A DNA stretch of 37,892 nt from Aquamicrobium aerolatum DSM 21857 (GTDB lineage Bacteria; Pseudomonadota; Alphaproteobacteria; Rhizobiales; Rhizobiaceae). The position numbers and the translations under genes were made by a program. Location of the stretch: contig NZ_FORF01000024.1 in the NCBI RefSeq assembly GCF_900113935.1, positions 1-37,892 on the forward strand, read 5' to 3'. A model generated the notes under the pieces. That model was not told where the DNA came from. It ran no database searches and saw nothing but the letters and a program-made list of their open reading frames with translations. Positions 25,945 through 34,815 of the stretch are shown in pieces (the stretch's first letter is position 1; every line of letters starts with the position of its first letter).

Positions 25945-26852
25945 TTTCTGCCCATCCTGTTACGCAGCCCATGCCAAATTCCCAAGGACATCATTTTCGC
26001 GTGCCGAAGTCGTTGCGGGACGAACACGGAAAAAAATAGCGACTGCCGAACCACGCGCCACAGCAGCACAAACCGCCACTGTGCCGATATCCATGGGCGT
26101 CGTGCCAGCCAGATTGCATTGCGCGCATGGTAATAATGTCGCAAGGGACTGTGAACGGGAACGCGACGGTCGCGAAATTGTACCCACTCGTCTCCCAGTG
26201 CATGCATCATCCGGGCCGGGTAGACCCCATAGGACCGGTAGCCCAATTGACGGGCGCGCAGACCCCACTCGATGTCGACATAGTCGATGAATAGCTCGGC
26301 AGCCATCGGGCCGATGGCGTCCAGTGCCTTCATCGGGATCAGACAGCCGGAGGCAATGAGGAAATCGGCTTCCGTGATATCCTCTCCGGGCGCCTTCAGC
26401 CGCCGTTTTAGTTGAAGCCCGTCCAGATAGACAAATGGTGCGGTCTCGCCCTGGCGTTCGTCGAGATAGCTCGGCCCTACGGCTGCGACCATGTGGCCGG
26501 ATCGTGAAAGGCCTTGCTCGGCTGTCAGAAGCCTTTCGACCATGTCAGCGGCAGGGACACTGTCCTGATCCATAAGCAGGACAAATTCAGCGCTGTGTCT
26601 GCGGGCATGCTCGATTCCGACGTTCTGTGCGTGAGCAATGCCGAAATTTTCGCCAAGCTCGATCAGCTCGGTGGTCGTTGCCTCGCGCAAGGTTGAAAAG
26701 TCGAAGTCCGAGCCATTGTCGACGATGACGAGGCGCGTTAGTTGCGGAAGCACGGCATGCACAAGAGCCTCCAGCATCTCTGCCGTAGGCTGATAGGTGA
26801 CTATGACGCCGCAGACGTTGGCCGCTTCACGCGATCCTGCCAGTGTGTTCAT
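25941..26852 (-). CDS. GT2 glycosyltransferase, RfbN/rhamnosyltransferase-like
   Basis: 303 residues. The N-terminal GVIVTYQPTAEMLEALVHAV, VIVDNGSDFDFSTLRE and ENFGIAHAQNVGIEHARR, and the metal motif FVLLMDQDSVPAADMVERL, fit bacterial rhamnosyltransferases of GT2. FIDYVDIEWGLRARQLGYRS provides the later acidic motif. The C-terminal part (YHARNAIWLARR) is basic and amphipathic, suited to peripheral membrane association. It starts three bases after the stop of the 581-residue protein with only a weak Shine-Dalgarno, implying translational coupling, and overlaps the next GT by four bases. Confidence 0.82.
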   Translation of the reverse strand: MNTLAGSREAANVCGVIVTYQPTAEMLEALVHAVLPQLTRLVIVDNGSDFDFSTLREATTTELIELGENFGIAHAQNVGIEHARRHSAEFVLLMDQDSVPAADMVERLLTAEQGLSRSGHMVAAVGPSYLDERQGETAPFVYLDGLQLKRRLKAPGEDITEADFLIASGCLIPMKALDAIGPMAAELFIDYVDIEWGLRARQLGYRSYGVYPARMMHALGDEWVQFRDRRVPVHSPLRHYYHARNAIWLARRPWISAQWRFVLLWRVVRQSLFFSVFVPQRLRHAKMMSLGIWHGLRNRMGRK

Positions 26853-26855
26853 GCA

Positions 26856-28601
26856 TCAGGCAATGCCGTAATCTAGGAAGTCCTGCAAGTGTCCGATCGT
26901 GGAGATGACATGTCCGTCGTCAGTTACCCACCGTCGCGTGTAGGCGATGTCGGTTGGATCGTCGATTGTGGTCATGTCGATCAGGACGATCTCCATGTTG
27001 AACTGGATGAGTTCGACTTTTTCTGCGGTGCGAATGAACTGCGTGATGATACGTTGTGCGTCAGCATCGTATTGGTTGTCGTGAGGAGCGCTCACGCTAC
27101 CCTTGGCATTGCCTGTAAGGCCTGATGTTGGCGTGTCAGCTGCGACGGCGCCTTTCAGCGGATCCAGGACAGCGACGACGAGACCTGCGTCTTCCGCGTC
27201 ACCATCACCGCTGATGCGGGTCAGAACTTTGTCGAGATCCGAATAGTTCAGCGTTGTCGCGACGGTAACGCTGCCAAATTGATAATCGTTGATCGTCCCG
27301 GCAAACTGACTAAAGAGTGGCGGTAGCTGCGGACTTTCCTTTTGGGTCGTATTCGATGAGCCAGCACTGGCAGGTGCCGGGCTTGCGCCCCCGCTCGTTG
27401 TTGTCTGTATCGCGCTTGCCTTGGCTTCGGAGCGCTCTGCTTTGAGCGGCGGGGATGATCCTGCAATTTCAGATTTTGGTTCATCCGGCGCGTCTGCAAT
27501 GGAATTCGGGTCAGGCTCAACAGGCAGTTGGGCCAATATGTCTTCAGGCGCACTGATATGGAGCGCGATAGCAAGACTGTTGGAGATCTGGACGTCGCTC
27601 ATCTGCCCGTTGCTGCTTTCCGGAAGCATCGGCGCGTCATGGGCGGATTGTGTGGTGAAGTCTGAAAAGTCAAGTTCGCCGGCGCCGGCAAGCAGGAACG
27701 AGTTTTCATCGGGACTTGTGGTTCCGCTCGCCGCTATGTCAGTCTCAATTTCATTTTCCGGGATGATCAGGAAGCCGTAGCTGACCGCGATCAGCGCGAG
27801 ACTTGCGGCGACACCCTGCGCCAGCTGGGGTGCAGCTGTTGACGTGGTTCCACGGTTTTCGCTCCCCAGTGTTGTCAGTCTTACTGTTTCTCCCGGCATC
27901 GGAGCCGTTGCCGCATTCATCGGCTGCGCGTCACCATCGCCCAGCTCACCAATAGTTTGGCTGAGGTGCAGCAATGTGAGTTCAGGTACGAATTCATTGC
28001 TTTGGGCTGCCAAGTTGCCAAGAATTTCAGATGCCTTCGACTCAGCGTTCGGCTGGTCGCTTCCGGACACTTCCTGCATTGCTTCGGCAACGCTGACGAA
28101 GTCGTCCGACGCCAGATAAAGAGACCACACCAATGCGGCCAGCATGACGGATGGATGCAGGCGGATCATCTGATCTTGCAGTGCGCGAGGCCTGAATGCC
28201 ACGACATTGCTCGCTGCGGCCTGGGTCTTGTAGGCGACCTGCCGCACGAAGCGATTGATGAGTTCGGCAAAGTCCGATCCGCGCAATATGTCTGTCAGCC
28301 CAGGGCTGTCGAGTAGATAAGATCCGTCGATACGAGCAAGATGAACAAAAACCTCGCCATTATCGCGACAGAAGACGAACCAGGGATCACCTTCATCGCT
28401 GACACCGCGCCCAGTAGAAATGCGGACATTTGCCTGCACTAGCAAGTCTTCTACGCGATAAAGACCCGCCAGTTCGTTATTGTCCCAGTCCGCGAGGCGG
28501 AACTCTTCGGCTGTATCATGATGTGATGCTGCCGCCTGGGCCTGGGAGTGCGGGCGGGTAGTGCCTTGTCTTGGTCCGGGAAAGGCGAAGATTTTGGCCA
28601 T
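26856..28601 (-). CDS. Unrecognised 581-residue protein with one membrane helix, next to type I exporter and rhamnosyltransferases
   Basis: The start is the ATG at 28601 (MAKIFAFPGPRQG); the frame extends to 28661 but the added 20 residues look non-coding. An N-terminal globular region, about 35-135, contains DWDNNELAGLYRVEDLLVQA and DEGDPWFVFCRDNGEVFVHL. Two hydrophobic segments follow: SVMLAALVWSLYLA and GVAASLALIAVSYGFLII, the latter (about 270-285) the likely membrane span. A long Pro/Ser/Ala/Glu-rich region follows. The C-terminal part (about 430-581) includes FAGTINDYQFGSVTVATTLN and ends in HLQDFLDYGIA. It is the first gene of a minus-strand operon with two GT2 genes and is divergent from prsD/prsE-like genes. 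I do not recognise a family of known function. Confidence 0.75.
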   Translation of the reverse strand: MAKIFAFPGPRQGTTRPHSQAQAAASHHDTAEEFRLADWDNNELAGLYRVEDLLVQANVRISTGRGVSDEGDPWFVFCRDNGEVFVHLARIDGSYLLDSPGLTDILRGSDFAELINRFVRQVAYKTQAAASNVVAFRPRALQDQMIRLHPSVMLAALVWSLYLASDDFVSVAEAMQEVSGSDQPNAESKASEILGNLAAQSNEFVPELTLLHLSQTIGELGDGDAQPMNAATAPMPGETVRLTTLGSENRGTTSTAAPQLAQGVAASLALIAVSYGFLIIPENEIETDIAASGTTSPDENSFLLAGAGELDFSDFTTQSAHDAPMLPESSNGQMSDVQISNSLAIALHISAPEDILAQLPVEPDPNSIADAPDEPKSEIAGSSPPLKAERSEAKASAIQTTTSGGASPAPASAGSSNTTQKESPQLPPLFSQFAGTINDYQFGSVTVATTLNYSDLDKVLTRISGDGDAEDAGLVVAVLDPLKGAVAADTPTSGLTGNAKGSVSAPHDNQYDADAQRIITQFIRTAEKVELIQFNMEIVLIDMTTIDDPTDIAYTRRWVTDDGHVISTIGHLQDFLDYGIA

Positions 28602-28781
28602 ACTGTCTCTCGGATATGCGCATTCGGCGGCGCAGCGCTCAGATTGATGCCGACGCCGCAATCAGATGGGGAAGTGTTGCACGATGTCTTTTAGGGCGGA
28701 TGTTTTCAGGATGGAAGAGGTAAGTTGCTTGAGTGGGATAAGGAATTCCCGTAATTTTACCAATTAAACAAATTTTCTATA

Positions 28782-28831
28782 TTTATAATGCGGAAAATAC
28801 ATTGAAATCAAAACATTACAGTTATCACTGT
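28782..28831 (-). promoter_or_regulatory. Candidate promoter and dyad for the 581-residue protein operon
   Basis: On the minus strand TTGATT (28811-28806) and TATAAA (28787-28782) are separated by 18 bases. A perfect inverted repeat, ACAGT-TATC-ACTGT, lies seven bases upstream of the -35 element. The 5' UTR to the ATG at 28601 would be about 170 bases. Assignment is by consensus only. Confidence 0.42.
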
Positions 28832-29070
28832 TTTCTTAAGGTGGTGGAGTGATATTGCAATGTGGTCACGGCAATTGTTATCTGTCGTGATGGGGTGAGG
28901 TGGTAAATGATGGCTGGTAGCTTAGGATAAGATGATTCTCAGGGCGGAATCAGAGATTTATTGCGTGTCGCATATGAGAATTTTGTGAATTCATATTTGC
29001 GTTCCAGCATCGATCCGGCATGTGCTGACTAATTGCCGTTCTCGGTTCAATGATGTAGAACCTCAATACT

Positions 29071-29098
29071 TTGACGCCATATATCGGCACCATATCGT
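29071..29098 (+). promoter_or_regulatory. Candidate promoter for the type I secretion genes
   Basis: TTGACG and TATCGT are 16 bases apart just upstream of the exporter ATG at 29110. If used, the 5' UTR would be very short (a few bases), consistent with the weak Shine-Dalgarno before that ATG. This is weak evidence. Confidence 0.28.
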
Positions 29099-29109
29099 GA
29101 GATGAACAG

Positions 29110-30831
29110 ATGATTGTGAAGACCCCGCTCCAAAGCGCGTACGAGAAATTCCGTGCGGTGGTCGTCACCACATTTGTCTTTAGCTTTGCAATCAATATCC
29201 TTCTTTTTGCTGCTCCGCTTTATATGTTGCAGATTTATGATCGAGTTCTTGGCACGCGTAACGAAAATACGCTTGTCATGATCTCGCTCATCACCGTCTT
29301 CATGATGATGGTTTACGGCATTCTGGAATATATTCGCTCAAGGATGCTGGTTCGGGCCGGAATGCAGTTCGACGAGGTGCTGTCGCAAAGCCTGTTCAGC
29401 CGCGCTGTAAAGATGCGGTTGTCGAATCCGAATTCGGGTGCGGACCAGATCTTGTCGGATGGCGACAAGGTTCGTGAGTTTCTGACCGGAACCGGGATCA
29501 TTGCCTTTTTCGATGCGCCCTGGGTGCCTGTTTTCATCATTGTTTGCTTCTTGTTCCACCCCTGGCTGGGATACCTTGCGCTCGGCGGCGCGCTTGTGAT
29601 CTTCGCTCTTGCGCTGATCAATGAATATGCCACCCGCCAGCAGCTCAGAGCCGCAAACAATGCGGCGCATGGGGCCAGTCAGTTTGCCGCAACTGTGCTT
29701 CAGAACGCTGAAGTCATTCGCTCGATGGGCATGGAGAAGGCGCTGGGAGAGCGCTGGAACCAGCGCCATGGCGAGATGCTGACCGCACAGGCGGGCGCCA
29801 GTGACAAAGCTGGCACCATCATGACGTTTCAGAAATTTTTCCGGATGGTGTTGCAGTCAGCTATCCTGGGACTTGGTGCTTATCTCGCGCTTCACCAGGA
29901 GATCACGCCAGGCATCATGATTGCGGCATCAATCATGATGGGGCGCGCGCTTCAGCCCGTTGAGCAGGGGGTTGCCCAGTGGAAGCAGTTTGTGACGGCA
30001 CGGCAGGCGCATGAACGACTGACGAAGATGTTCGCCATGGTCGCAGGCGATGAGGAAAGAACTGAGCTGCCAACTCCACAAGGCAGTATTACGGTCGAAA
30101 ATCTGACATCTTTCCTTCCGGGAACCCGTACGGCGTTTCTCAAAAACATCAATTTTACAGTAAATCCGGGTGAGACTCTGGCGATTATCGGGCCGTCCGG
30201 ATCGGGAAAATCGAGTTTGATCCGCCATCTTGTCGGTGTGTGGCCGGCAGTCGCCGGCACGGTTCGGATTGATGGCGCTGAAGTCGCCCACTGGGATGCA
30301 GAGCAGCTGGGCCGTTATCTCGGTTACCTGCCGCAGGAAGTGCGGTTATTCGCCGGCTCTATTTCAGAAAACATTTCACGATTCCGGGAAAGCGATTCTG
30401 AAAGCGTGGTGAAGGCTGCGATGATGGCTGGGGTCCATGACATGGTGCTGCGTCTGCCCGGCGGCTACGAGACGCAGGTCGGCGACAATGGACAGCAGCT
30501 TTCGGGCGGCCAGCGCCAGCGCGTCGGCCTGGCCCGTGCAGTGTACGGCTTGCCGAAGATCGTTGTGCTGGATGAGCCGAATTCCAATCTCGACAGTGAG
30601 GGTGAGAACGCGCTGTTTGAAGCCATCAAGCTGATGAAAGCTGCCGGTGTGACGGTCGTTCTGGTCACCCACAAGACCAATCTCCTGGCAATCAGCGACC
30701 GGGTGCTGATCCTTCGCGACGGTGTCATGCAGGCGTTTACGACGCCGCAGGAACTCTTCAAGCCAACGAATGCCAGTGTTCAGCCTATGCCAGTGCCAGC
30801 AAATGGCGTTCCGATCCAGCAGCGGGCGTGA
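29110..30831 (+). CDS. prsD: Type I secretion system permease/ATPase (PrtD/PrsD family)
   Basis: 573 residues fusing a membrane domain and an ABC ATPase. The N-terminal half has the PrtD-type helices (TTFVFSFAINILLFAAPLYM, then FFDAPWVPVFIIVCFLFHPW, a family hallmark). The ATPase has Walker A IIGPSGSGKSSL near 362, Q-loop YLPQEVRLFAGS, signature QQLSGGQRQRVGLARAVYG, Walker B IVVLDEPNSNLD and H-loop VTHK. There is no N-terminal C39-like peptidase domain. Members export RTX proteases, lipases or EPS glycanases with a C-terminal signal through an HlyD adaptor and a TolC-like channel. In rhizobia PrsD/PrsE export EPS-cleaving glycanases; the substrate here is not in the window. Confidence 0.88.
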   Translation: MIVKTPLQSAYEKFRAVVVTTFVFSFAINILLFAAPLYMLQIYDRVLGTRNENTLVMISLITVFMMMVYGILEYIRSRMLVRAGMQFDEVLSQSLFSRAVKMRLSNPNSGADQILSDGDKVREFLTGTGIIAFFDAPWVPVFIIVCFLFHPWLGYLALGGALVIFALALINEYATRQQLRAANNAAHGASQFAATVLQNAEVIRSMGMEKALGERWNQRHGEMLTAQAGASDKAGTIMTFQKFFRMVLQSAILGLGAYLALHQEITPGIMIAASIMMGRALQPVEQGVAQWKQFVTARQAHERLTKMFAMVAGDEERTELPTPQGSITVENLTSFLPGTRTAFLKNINFTVNPGETLAIIGPSGSGKSSLIRHLVGVWPAVAGTVRIDGAEVAHWDAEQLGRYLGYLPQEVRLFAGSISENISRFRESDSESVVKAAMMAGVHDMVLRLPGGYETQVGDNGQQLSGGQRQRVGLARAVYGLPKIVVLDEPNSNLDSEGENALFEAIKLMKAAGVTVVLVTHKTNLLAISDRVLILRDGVMQAFTTPQELFKPTNASVQPMPVPANGVPIQQRA

Positions 30832-30843
30832 GGTTTTTCTGCC

Positions 30844-32145
30844 ATGACTAACAATAATGCCGGTCCAAGCCCCCGGCCATTCATCGTCGCGGGTTACAGC
30901 GTCATTGCCATGGCCTTTGGTGTCGCTGGCGTCTGGGCTGCGACTGCCAAGCTCGATCGTGCGGTGATTGCGCCAGGTGTTATCGAGGTTGCGAGCAATC
31001 GCAAGGAAGTGCAGCATCTGGAAGGCGGCATCATACATGAGCTGTTGGTCCGGGAGGGGCAGGAGGTCAAGAAGGGCGACATTCTGTTACGGCTGAATGA
31101 CGTCCAGGCCGCAGCCAATCTCCAGGTGCTTACGATTCGGCAGCACATAGCGCAGGCGACAGAAGCGCGGTTGCTGGCCGAGAGGCGGATGGATCCGACG
31201 TTCGAGCTGCCAGAAAACCTGCTGGTGGACACCACGCCTGAAGTGCGCAAGGCCGTTGCCGACCAGCGAGAGATCTTTCAGGATCGCGCTTCGATTCTGA
31301 CGTCGCAGATCAATATCCTGTCGAATCGGATCGATCAGCTGCAGCGCGAGATGGAAGGGCTGGAGGGGCAGAAAGAGGCGTTCCGTCGACGCGCCGAAAT
31401 TCTGTCCGAGCGGCTGGAGCGACTGCGCCCCGGCCTGAAGAATGGCTCGGTCCAGAAAAACCTTTTTGCCTCCTATGAAGAAGAGCACGTCGAGGTGCAG
31501 GCCAACGTCGCGCGCATGGATACGGAAAAGGCCAAGGTTGAAAAATCAATCGGCGAAACCGAATTCCAGATTCTTCAGGCGCAACAGCAGTACAAGGAGC
31601 GCGCGAGTTCCGAGTATAAGGAAGTCAACGGGCAGCTTCAGGAGTTGCTGGAGCAGCGCAAGGTAGCCGAAAATGTGCTGGCCCGTACCCGAATTGCGGC
31701 GCCCGTCGACGGCGTTGCACAAAACCTGCGCTTCCATACTGCCGGTGGCGTGATCAAGCCGGGTGAAATCCTTCTGGAGGTCGTGCCGCTGGAGGAAAGC
31801 CTCGTCATCAATGCCCATGTTGCGCCGATCGACATGGACAGTGTTCGCGCCGGTCTCAAGGCAGAGGTCAAGTTTTCCGCGTTTCCAGGCCGCTTCATGC
31901 CGATCGTGATCGGCGAGGTGGATACGGTATCGCGCGGCAGCATCACGCCGCCCGACGGCCGGTCACCGCCTTATTTTCTTGCTCGTATCAACGTCAATAA
32001 AGGCATGGTGCCGGACGATGTCGAGGAGCGCCTGAGCGCTGGAATGCCAGCAGAAGTGCTCATATCGACCGGCGAGCGAACTGTGCTGGACTATCTGACG
32101 TCTCCTCTGACGGATGCGATCCGGCGTAGCATGCGAGAAGACTGA
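30844..32145 (+). CDS. prsE: Type I secretion periplasmic adaptor (HlyD/PrtE/PrsE family)
   Basis: 433 residues. A single N-terminal membrane helix (PFIVAGYSVIAMAFGVAGVW) is followed by a lipoyl-like half-motif, KEVQHLEGGIIHELLVREGQ. Long coiled-coil hairpins come next, about 90-280, including LSNRIDQLQREMEGLEGQ and LLEQRKVAENVLARTRIAAP. The second lipoyl half is DGVAQNLRFHTAGGVIKPGE, and a beta-barrel C-terminal part follows with RAGLKAEVKFSAFPGRFMPI. It bridges the ABC protein and an outer-membrane TolC-type channel. It begins 12 bases after the exporter stop and ends in a strong terminator. Confidence 0.9.
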   Translation: MTNNNAGPSPRPFIVAGYSVIAMAFGVAGVWAATAKLDRAVIAPGVIEVASNRKEVQHLEGGIIHELLVREGQEVKKGDILLRLNDVQAAANLQVLTIRQHIAQATEARLLAERRMDPTFELPENLLVDTTPEVRKAVADQREIFQDRASILTSQINILSNRIDQLQREMEGLEGQKEAFRRRAEILSERLERLRPGLKNGSVQKNLFASYEEEHVEVQANVARMDTEKAKVEKSIGETEFQILQAQQQYKERASSEYKEVNGQLQELLEQRKVAENVLARTRIAAPVDGVAQNLRFHTAGGVIKPGEILLEVVPLEESLVINAHVAPIDMDSVRAGLKAEVKFSAFPGRFMPIVIGEVDTVSRGSITPPDGRSPPYFLARINVNKGMVPDDVEERLSAGMPAEVLISTGERTVLDYLTSPLTDAIRRSMRED

Positions 32146-32152
32146 TATGAGG

Positions 32153-32183
32153 AAAGCCTGACGATGGCGTCAGGCTTTCTTAT
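32153..32183. terminator. Strong bidirectional terminator between prsE-like gene and purU
   Basis: A perfect eleven-pair stem (AAAGCCTGACG, loop ATGG, CGTCAGGCTTT) is followed by CTTAT. The A-rich left arm gives a T-run on the opposite strand. The flanking genes converge, so it can serve both. Confidence 0.8.
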
Positions 32184-32207
32184 CGCTCTATCTGAAGCAG
32201 TGTCAGT

Positions 32208-33092
32208 TTAGCCCATCCGCTCCGACGCGTAGGATCCTGGCGAAGCGGGGAAGACAACGGTCTTGTCGCCATTGATGAAGACCCGCCGATGAATGTGTGC
32301 ATGAAGCGCACGTGCAAGAACCTGGCTTTCCACGTCACGCCCGAGGCTGACATAGTCTTCAGCGCTTTGGGCATGGGTTACACGCACGGTATCCTGTTCG
32401 ATGATCGGGCCTTCATCCAGATCAGCCGTCACATAATGCGAGGTCGCGCCGATGAGTTTGACGCCGCGCTCATAGGCTTGCTTGTACGGGTTCGCCCCCT
32501 TGAATGAGGGCAGGAACGAATGGTGGATGTTGATGATCCGCCCCGACATTCTTTGGCACATCTCGTCAGACAACACTTGCATGTAGCGTGCCAGCACGAT
32601 CAGTTCTGTGCCCGTTTCTTCAACGATGCGCATCTGATGCGCCTCGGCGTCCGCCTTCGTCTCCTTGGTGACGCGGATGTAGTGGAAAGGAATGTCGTGG
32701 TTTACGACCGTCTTCTGATATTCCATGTGGTTCGATATCACGGCGACGATGTCGATCGGCAGCGCACCGATCCGCGAGCGATAGAGGATGTCGTTCAGAC
32801 AATGTCCGAAGCGCGAAACCATGATGGTGACTTTCATCCGCTCGGCTTCGTCATGAATGGCCCAGTCCATGGAGAAGGCTTCGCCAATTGCTGGAAAATC
32901 GTCGCGCAGGGCGTCGATCTCTGTTCCCTGCTCTGAGACGAAATTGACGCGCATGAAAAAACGGCCGGTGTGAATGTCGTCAAATTGCGAGCTGTCGGTA
33001 ATGTTGCAGCCGTGTTTGGCAAGAAATGTCGCGATTGCCGCAACGATGCCTCGAGTTCGCGGGCAGGTCACGGTCAGAATAAACTTGCGCAT
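32208..33092 (-). CDS. purU: Formyltetrahydrofolate deformylase
   Basis: 294 residues. The N-terminal ACT domain (about 1-85: MRKFILTVTCPRTRGIVAAI, ITDSSQFDDIHTGRFFMRVN) precedes a formyltransferase-like hydrolase domain. Catalytic residues are in GRIINIHHSFLPSFKGANPY (N and H) and GATSHYVTADLDEGPIIEQD (H and D). It hydrolyses 10-formyl-THF to THF and formate, balancing the one-carbon pool. In rhizobia purU genes often accompany methylglycine/glycine betaine catabolism, where one-carbon units are released; here that is only context. A palindrome 77-86 bases upstream may be an operator. Confidence 0.93.
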   Translation of the reverse strand: MRKFILTVTCPRTRGIVAAIATFLAKHGCNITDSSQFDDIHTGRFFMRVNFVSEQGTEIDALRDDFPAIGEAFSMDWAIHDEAERMKVTIMVSRFGHCLNDILYRSRIGALPIDIVAVISNHMEYQKTVVNHDIPFHYIRVTKETKADAEAHQMRIVEETGTELIVLARYMQVLSDEMCQRMSGRIINIHHSFLPSFKGANPYKQAYERGVKLIGATSHYVTADLDEGPIIEQDTVRVTHAQSAEDYVSLGRDVESQVLARALHAHIHRRVFINGDKTVVFPASPGSYASERMG

Positions 33093-33168
33093 GAAATCTC
33101 CGATACGTTCGCGACAGACATCAGGGCCAACTCACGCATGACGCGACGAGTCGACCGCCTCGGGAGGT

Positions 33169-33178
33169 TGTATACAAT
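33169..33178 (-). promoter_or_regulatory. Perfect 10-bp palindrome TTGTATACAA, candidate GntR/FadR-type operator upstream of purU
   Basis: TTGTATACAA lies 77-86 bases upstream of the purU ATG in the gap after the catalase gene. FadR-subfamily GntR regulators commonly bind sites of this TTGTATACAA form. The flanks (G and T) do not extend the symmetry. No regulator gene is present in the window, so the link is inferred. Confidence 0.45.
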
Positions 33179-33213
33179 GATATGAGGCCGGTCGAAAGCC
33201 GGTAAAGACAAAG

Positions 33214-33243
33214 TGTCCCCGGCGGCAAACGCGACCGGGGACA
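33214..33243 (-). terminator. Hairpin after the catalase gene, probable terminator
   Basis: TGTCCCCGG and CCGGGGACA form a perfect nine-pair stem around a twelve-base loop. It lies about 60 bases downstream of the catalase stop on the minus strand, followed there by CTTTGTCTTTACC. The tail is only moderately T-rich. Confidence 0.6.
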
Positions 33244-33306
33244 TCTTCAATCAGTCAAGGTGACTGTTTGCTTGGAACACCGCAGCTGGGTGCTCTAGGT
33301 ATGATT

Positions 33307-34815
33307 TCAGCCTTCGCCCATGCCCTGAACCGGCTTGGCTGCTGCGTGGTTGCGCACCTTTGCTTCGATGCGGGCGCCAACATCGGCATCGACGCTTTTC
33401 CAATAGTCGAACGCGCGGCTCAGGACAGGCTCACGAACGCCGCCCAGCAGGGCGCCTGCCACCGTCTCTACCAGCGCTGCGCGCTGGTCGTCGTTAAACA
33501 CTTTGCGTACCAGCTTGCCCGGCTGCGAGAAATCGTCGTCTTCGCTACGCAGCGTGTAGGCGGTACGAACCATCGTTCCGTCCGCTTCCCAGCCGTCTGC
33601 AACGGCGCCGGTTTCATCTGCCCATGGGCGTCCGCCGCTGTTCGTTGCGTAGACCGGTGCGTCGCCGGAATGGTGATATGCCATCTGGCCGTCGAACATG
33701 TAGGTGTTGACAGGGACTTTTGGCTGATTGACCGGCAGTTGGTGGAAATTGGTGCCGATACGATTACGCTGTGCGTCGTTATAGGCGAATGCCCGCCCGA
33801 GAAGCATGCGGTCCGGCGAAAGGCCGATACCCGGCACGGTATTGCCCGGCGAGAATGCGGCCTGCTCGATCTGAGCGAAGAAGTTCTCCGGGTTGCGGTT
33901 GAGTGTCATCTTGCCAACGCGGATCAGCGGATAATCCTCATGCGGCCAGGTCTTGGTCAGGTCGAACGGGTTGATGCGGTAGGTCTTTGCCTCTTCATAT
34001 GGCATTACCTGCACCGACATGATCCAGCTCGGATGCTCGCCGCGCGCAATTGCATCAAAAAGGTCACGGCGGTGGAAGTCAGCGTCGTCGCCAGCCATCT
34101 TGGCGGCTTCCTGATTGCTGAAAAACTCCATGCCCTGCTCGGTGTGGAAGTGGTACTTGACCCAGAACTTGTCGCCGCCGGCGTTGACCCACATATAGGT
34201 GTGCGAGCCATATCCGTTCATGTGACGCCAGGTGCGCGGCAGGCCGCGTTCGCCCATCAGATAGGTGACCTGGTGTGCTGATTCAGGATTGTTGGTCCAG
34301 AAGTCCCACTGCATGTGGTTGTCGCGCAGACCGGAGGCCGGAAGACGCTTCTGACTGCGGATAAAATGCGGGAACTTCATCGGGTCGCGCACGAAGAAGA
34401 CCGGCGTGTTATTTCCGACGAGGTCGTAATTGCCTTCGCTGGTGTAGAACTTCAGCGAGAAGCCTCGTACGTCGCGCCAGGTATCCGGGCTGCCCTGCTC
34501 GCCGGCAACGGTCGAGAAGCGGGCGAGCATCTCGCTCGAAGCCCCCGGCTGGAACAGTGCGGCCTTGGTGTAGGCGGAAACGTCTTCGGTCGTTTCAAAA
34601 ACGCCGAACGCGCCCGAGCCCTTGGCATGCGGCTGGCGCTCAGGCGTCTTCTCGCGGTTGAAATGCGCCATCTGCTCCAGAAAGTGCACGTCATGCAGCA
34701 CGATCGGGCCGTCTGCCCCAATCGTCAGCGAGTTGCGATCGCTGACAGCTGGTGCACCAGTGCTCATGGTCGATGGTGTGTTCGCAACATCTTTGATCTT
34801 GCCTGTGTCGGACAT
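33307..34815 (-). CDS. katA: Monofunctional haem catalase (small-subunit, clade 3)
   Basis: 502 residues from the ATG at 34815, chosen for AAGGAG upstream; the frame extends to 34878 but those residues are not family-like. The distal His region is [40 protein letters not shown] and [20 protein letters not shown] follow, then the distal Asn in [20 protein letters not shown]. The proximal haem-ligand region is [18 protein letters not shown], with the Tyr ligand upstream in [12 protein letters not shown]. The length fits the small-subunit NADPH-binding catalases. It decomposes hydrogen peroxide. No oxyR gene is adjacent. Confidence 0.93.
   Translation of the reverse strand: MSDTGKIKDVANTPSTMSTGAPAVSDRNSLTIGADGPIVLHDVHFLEQMAHFNREKTPERQPHAKGSGAFGVFETTEDVSAYTKAALFQPGASSEMLARFSTVAGEQGSPDTWRDVRGFSLKFYTSEGNYDLVGNNTPVFFVRDPMKFPHFIRSQKRLPASGLRDNHMQWDFWTNNPESAHQVTYLMGERGLPRTWRHMNGYGSHTYMWVNAGGDKFWVKYHFHTEQGMEFFSNQEAAKMAGDDADFHRRDLFDAIARGEHPSWIMSVQVMPYEEAKTYRINPFDLTKTWPHEDYPLIRVGKMTLNRNPENFFAQIEQAAFSPGNTVPGIGLSPDRMLLGRAFAYNDAQRNRIGTNFHQLPVNQPKVPVNTYMFDGQMAYHHSGDAPVYATNSGGRPWADETGAVADGWEADGTMVRTAYTLRSEDDDFSQPGKLVRKVFNDDQRAALVETVAGALLGGVREPVLSRAFDYWKSVDADVGARIEAKVRNHAAAKPVQGMGEG

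Larger units (their letters stand above)
28602..29109. other. AT-rich intergenic region between divergent operons
   Basis: About 500 bases with no convincing gene. It is much richer in A and T than its surroundings, especially near 28740-28860. It holds the candidate promoters described separately and dyads such as ACAGT-TATC-ACTGT at 28818-28831. A minus-strand frame at 28950-29195 has no Shine-Dalgarno and overlaps the exporter start, so it was not called. Overall it looks like a regulatory region serving both directions. Confidence 0.55.

Noticed and set aside
33268-34281. 337-codon plus-strand frame opposite the catalase gene
   Set aside because: The minus strand encodes an intact catalase. 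This frame has no family resemblance and depends on strong codon bias of the true gene.
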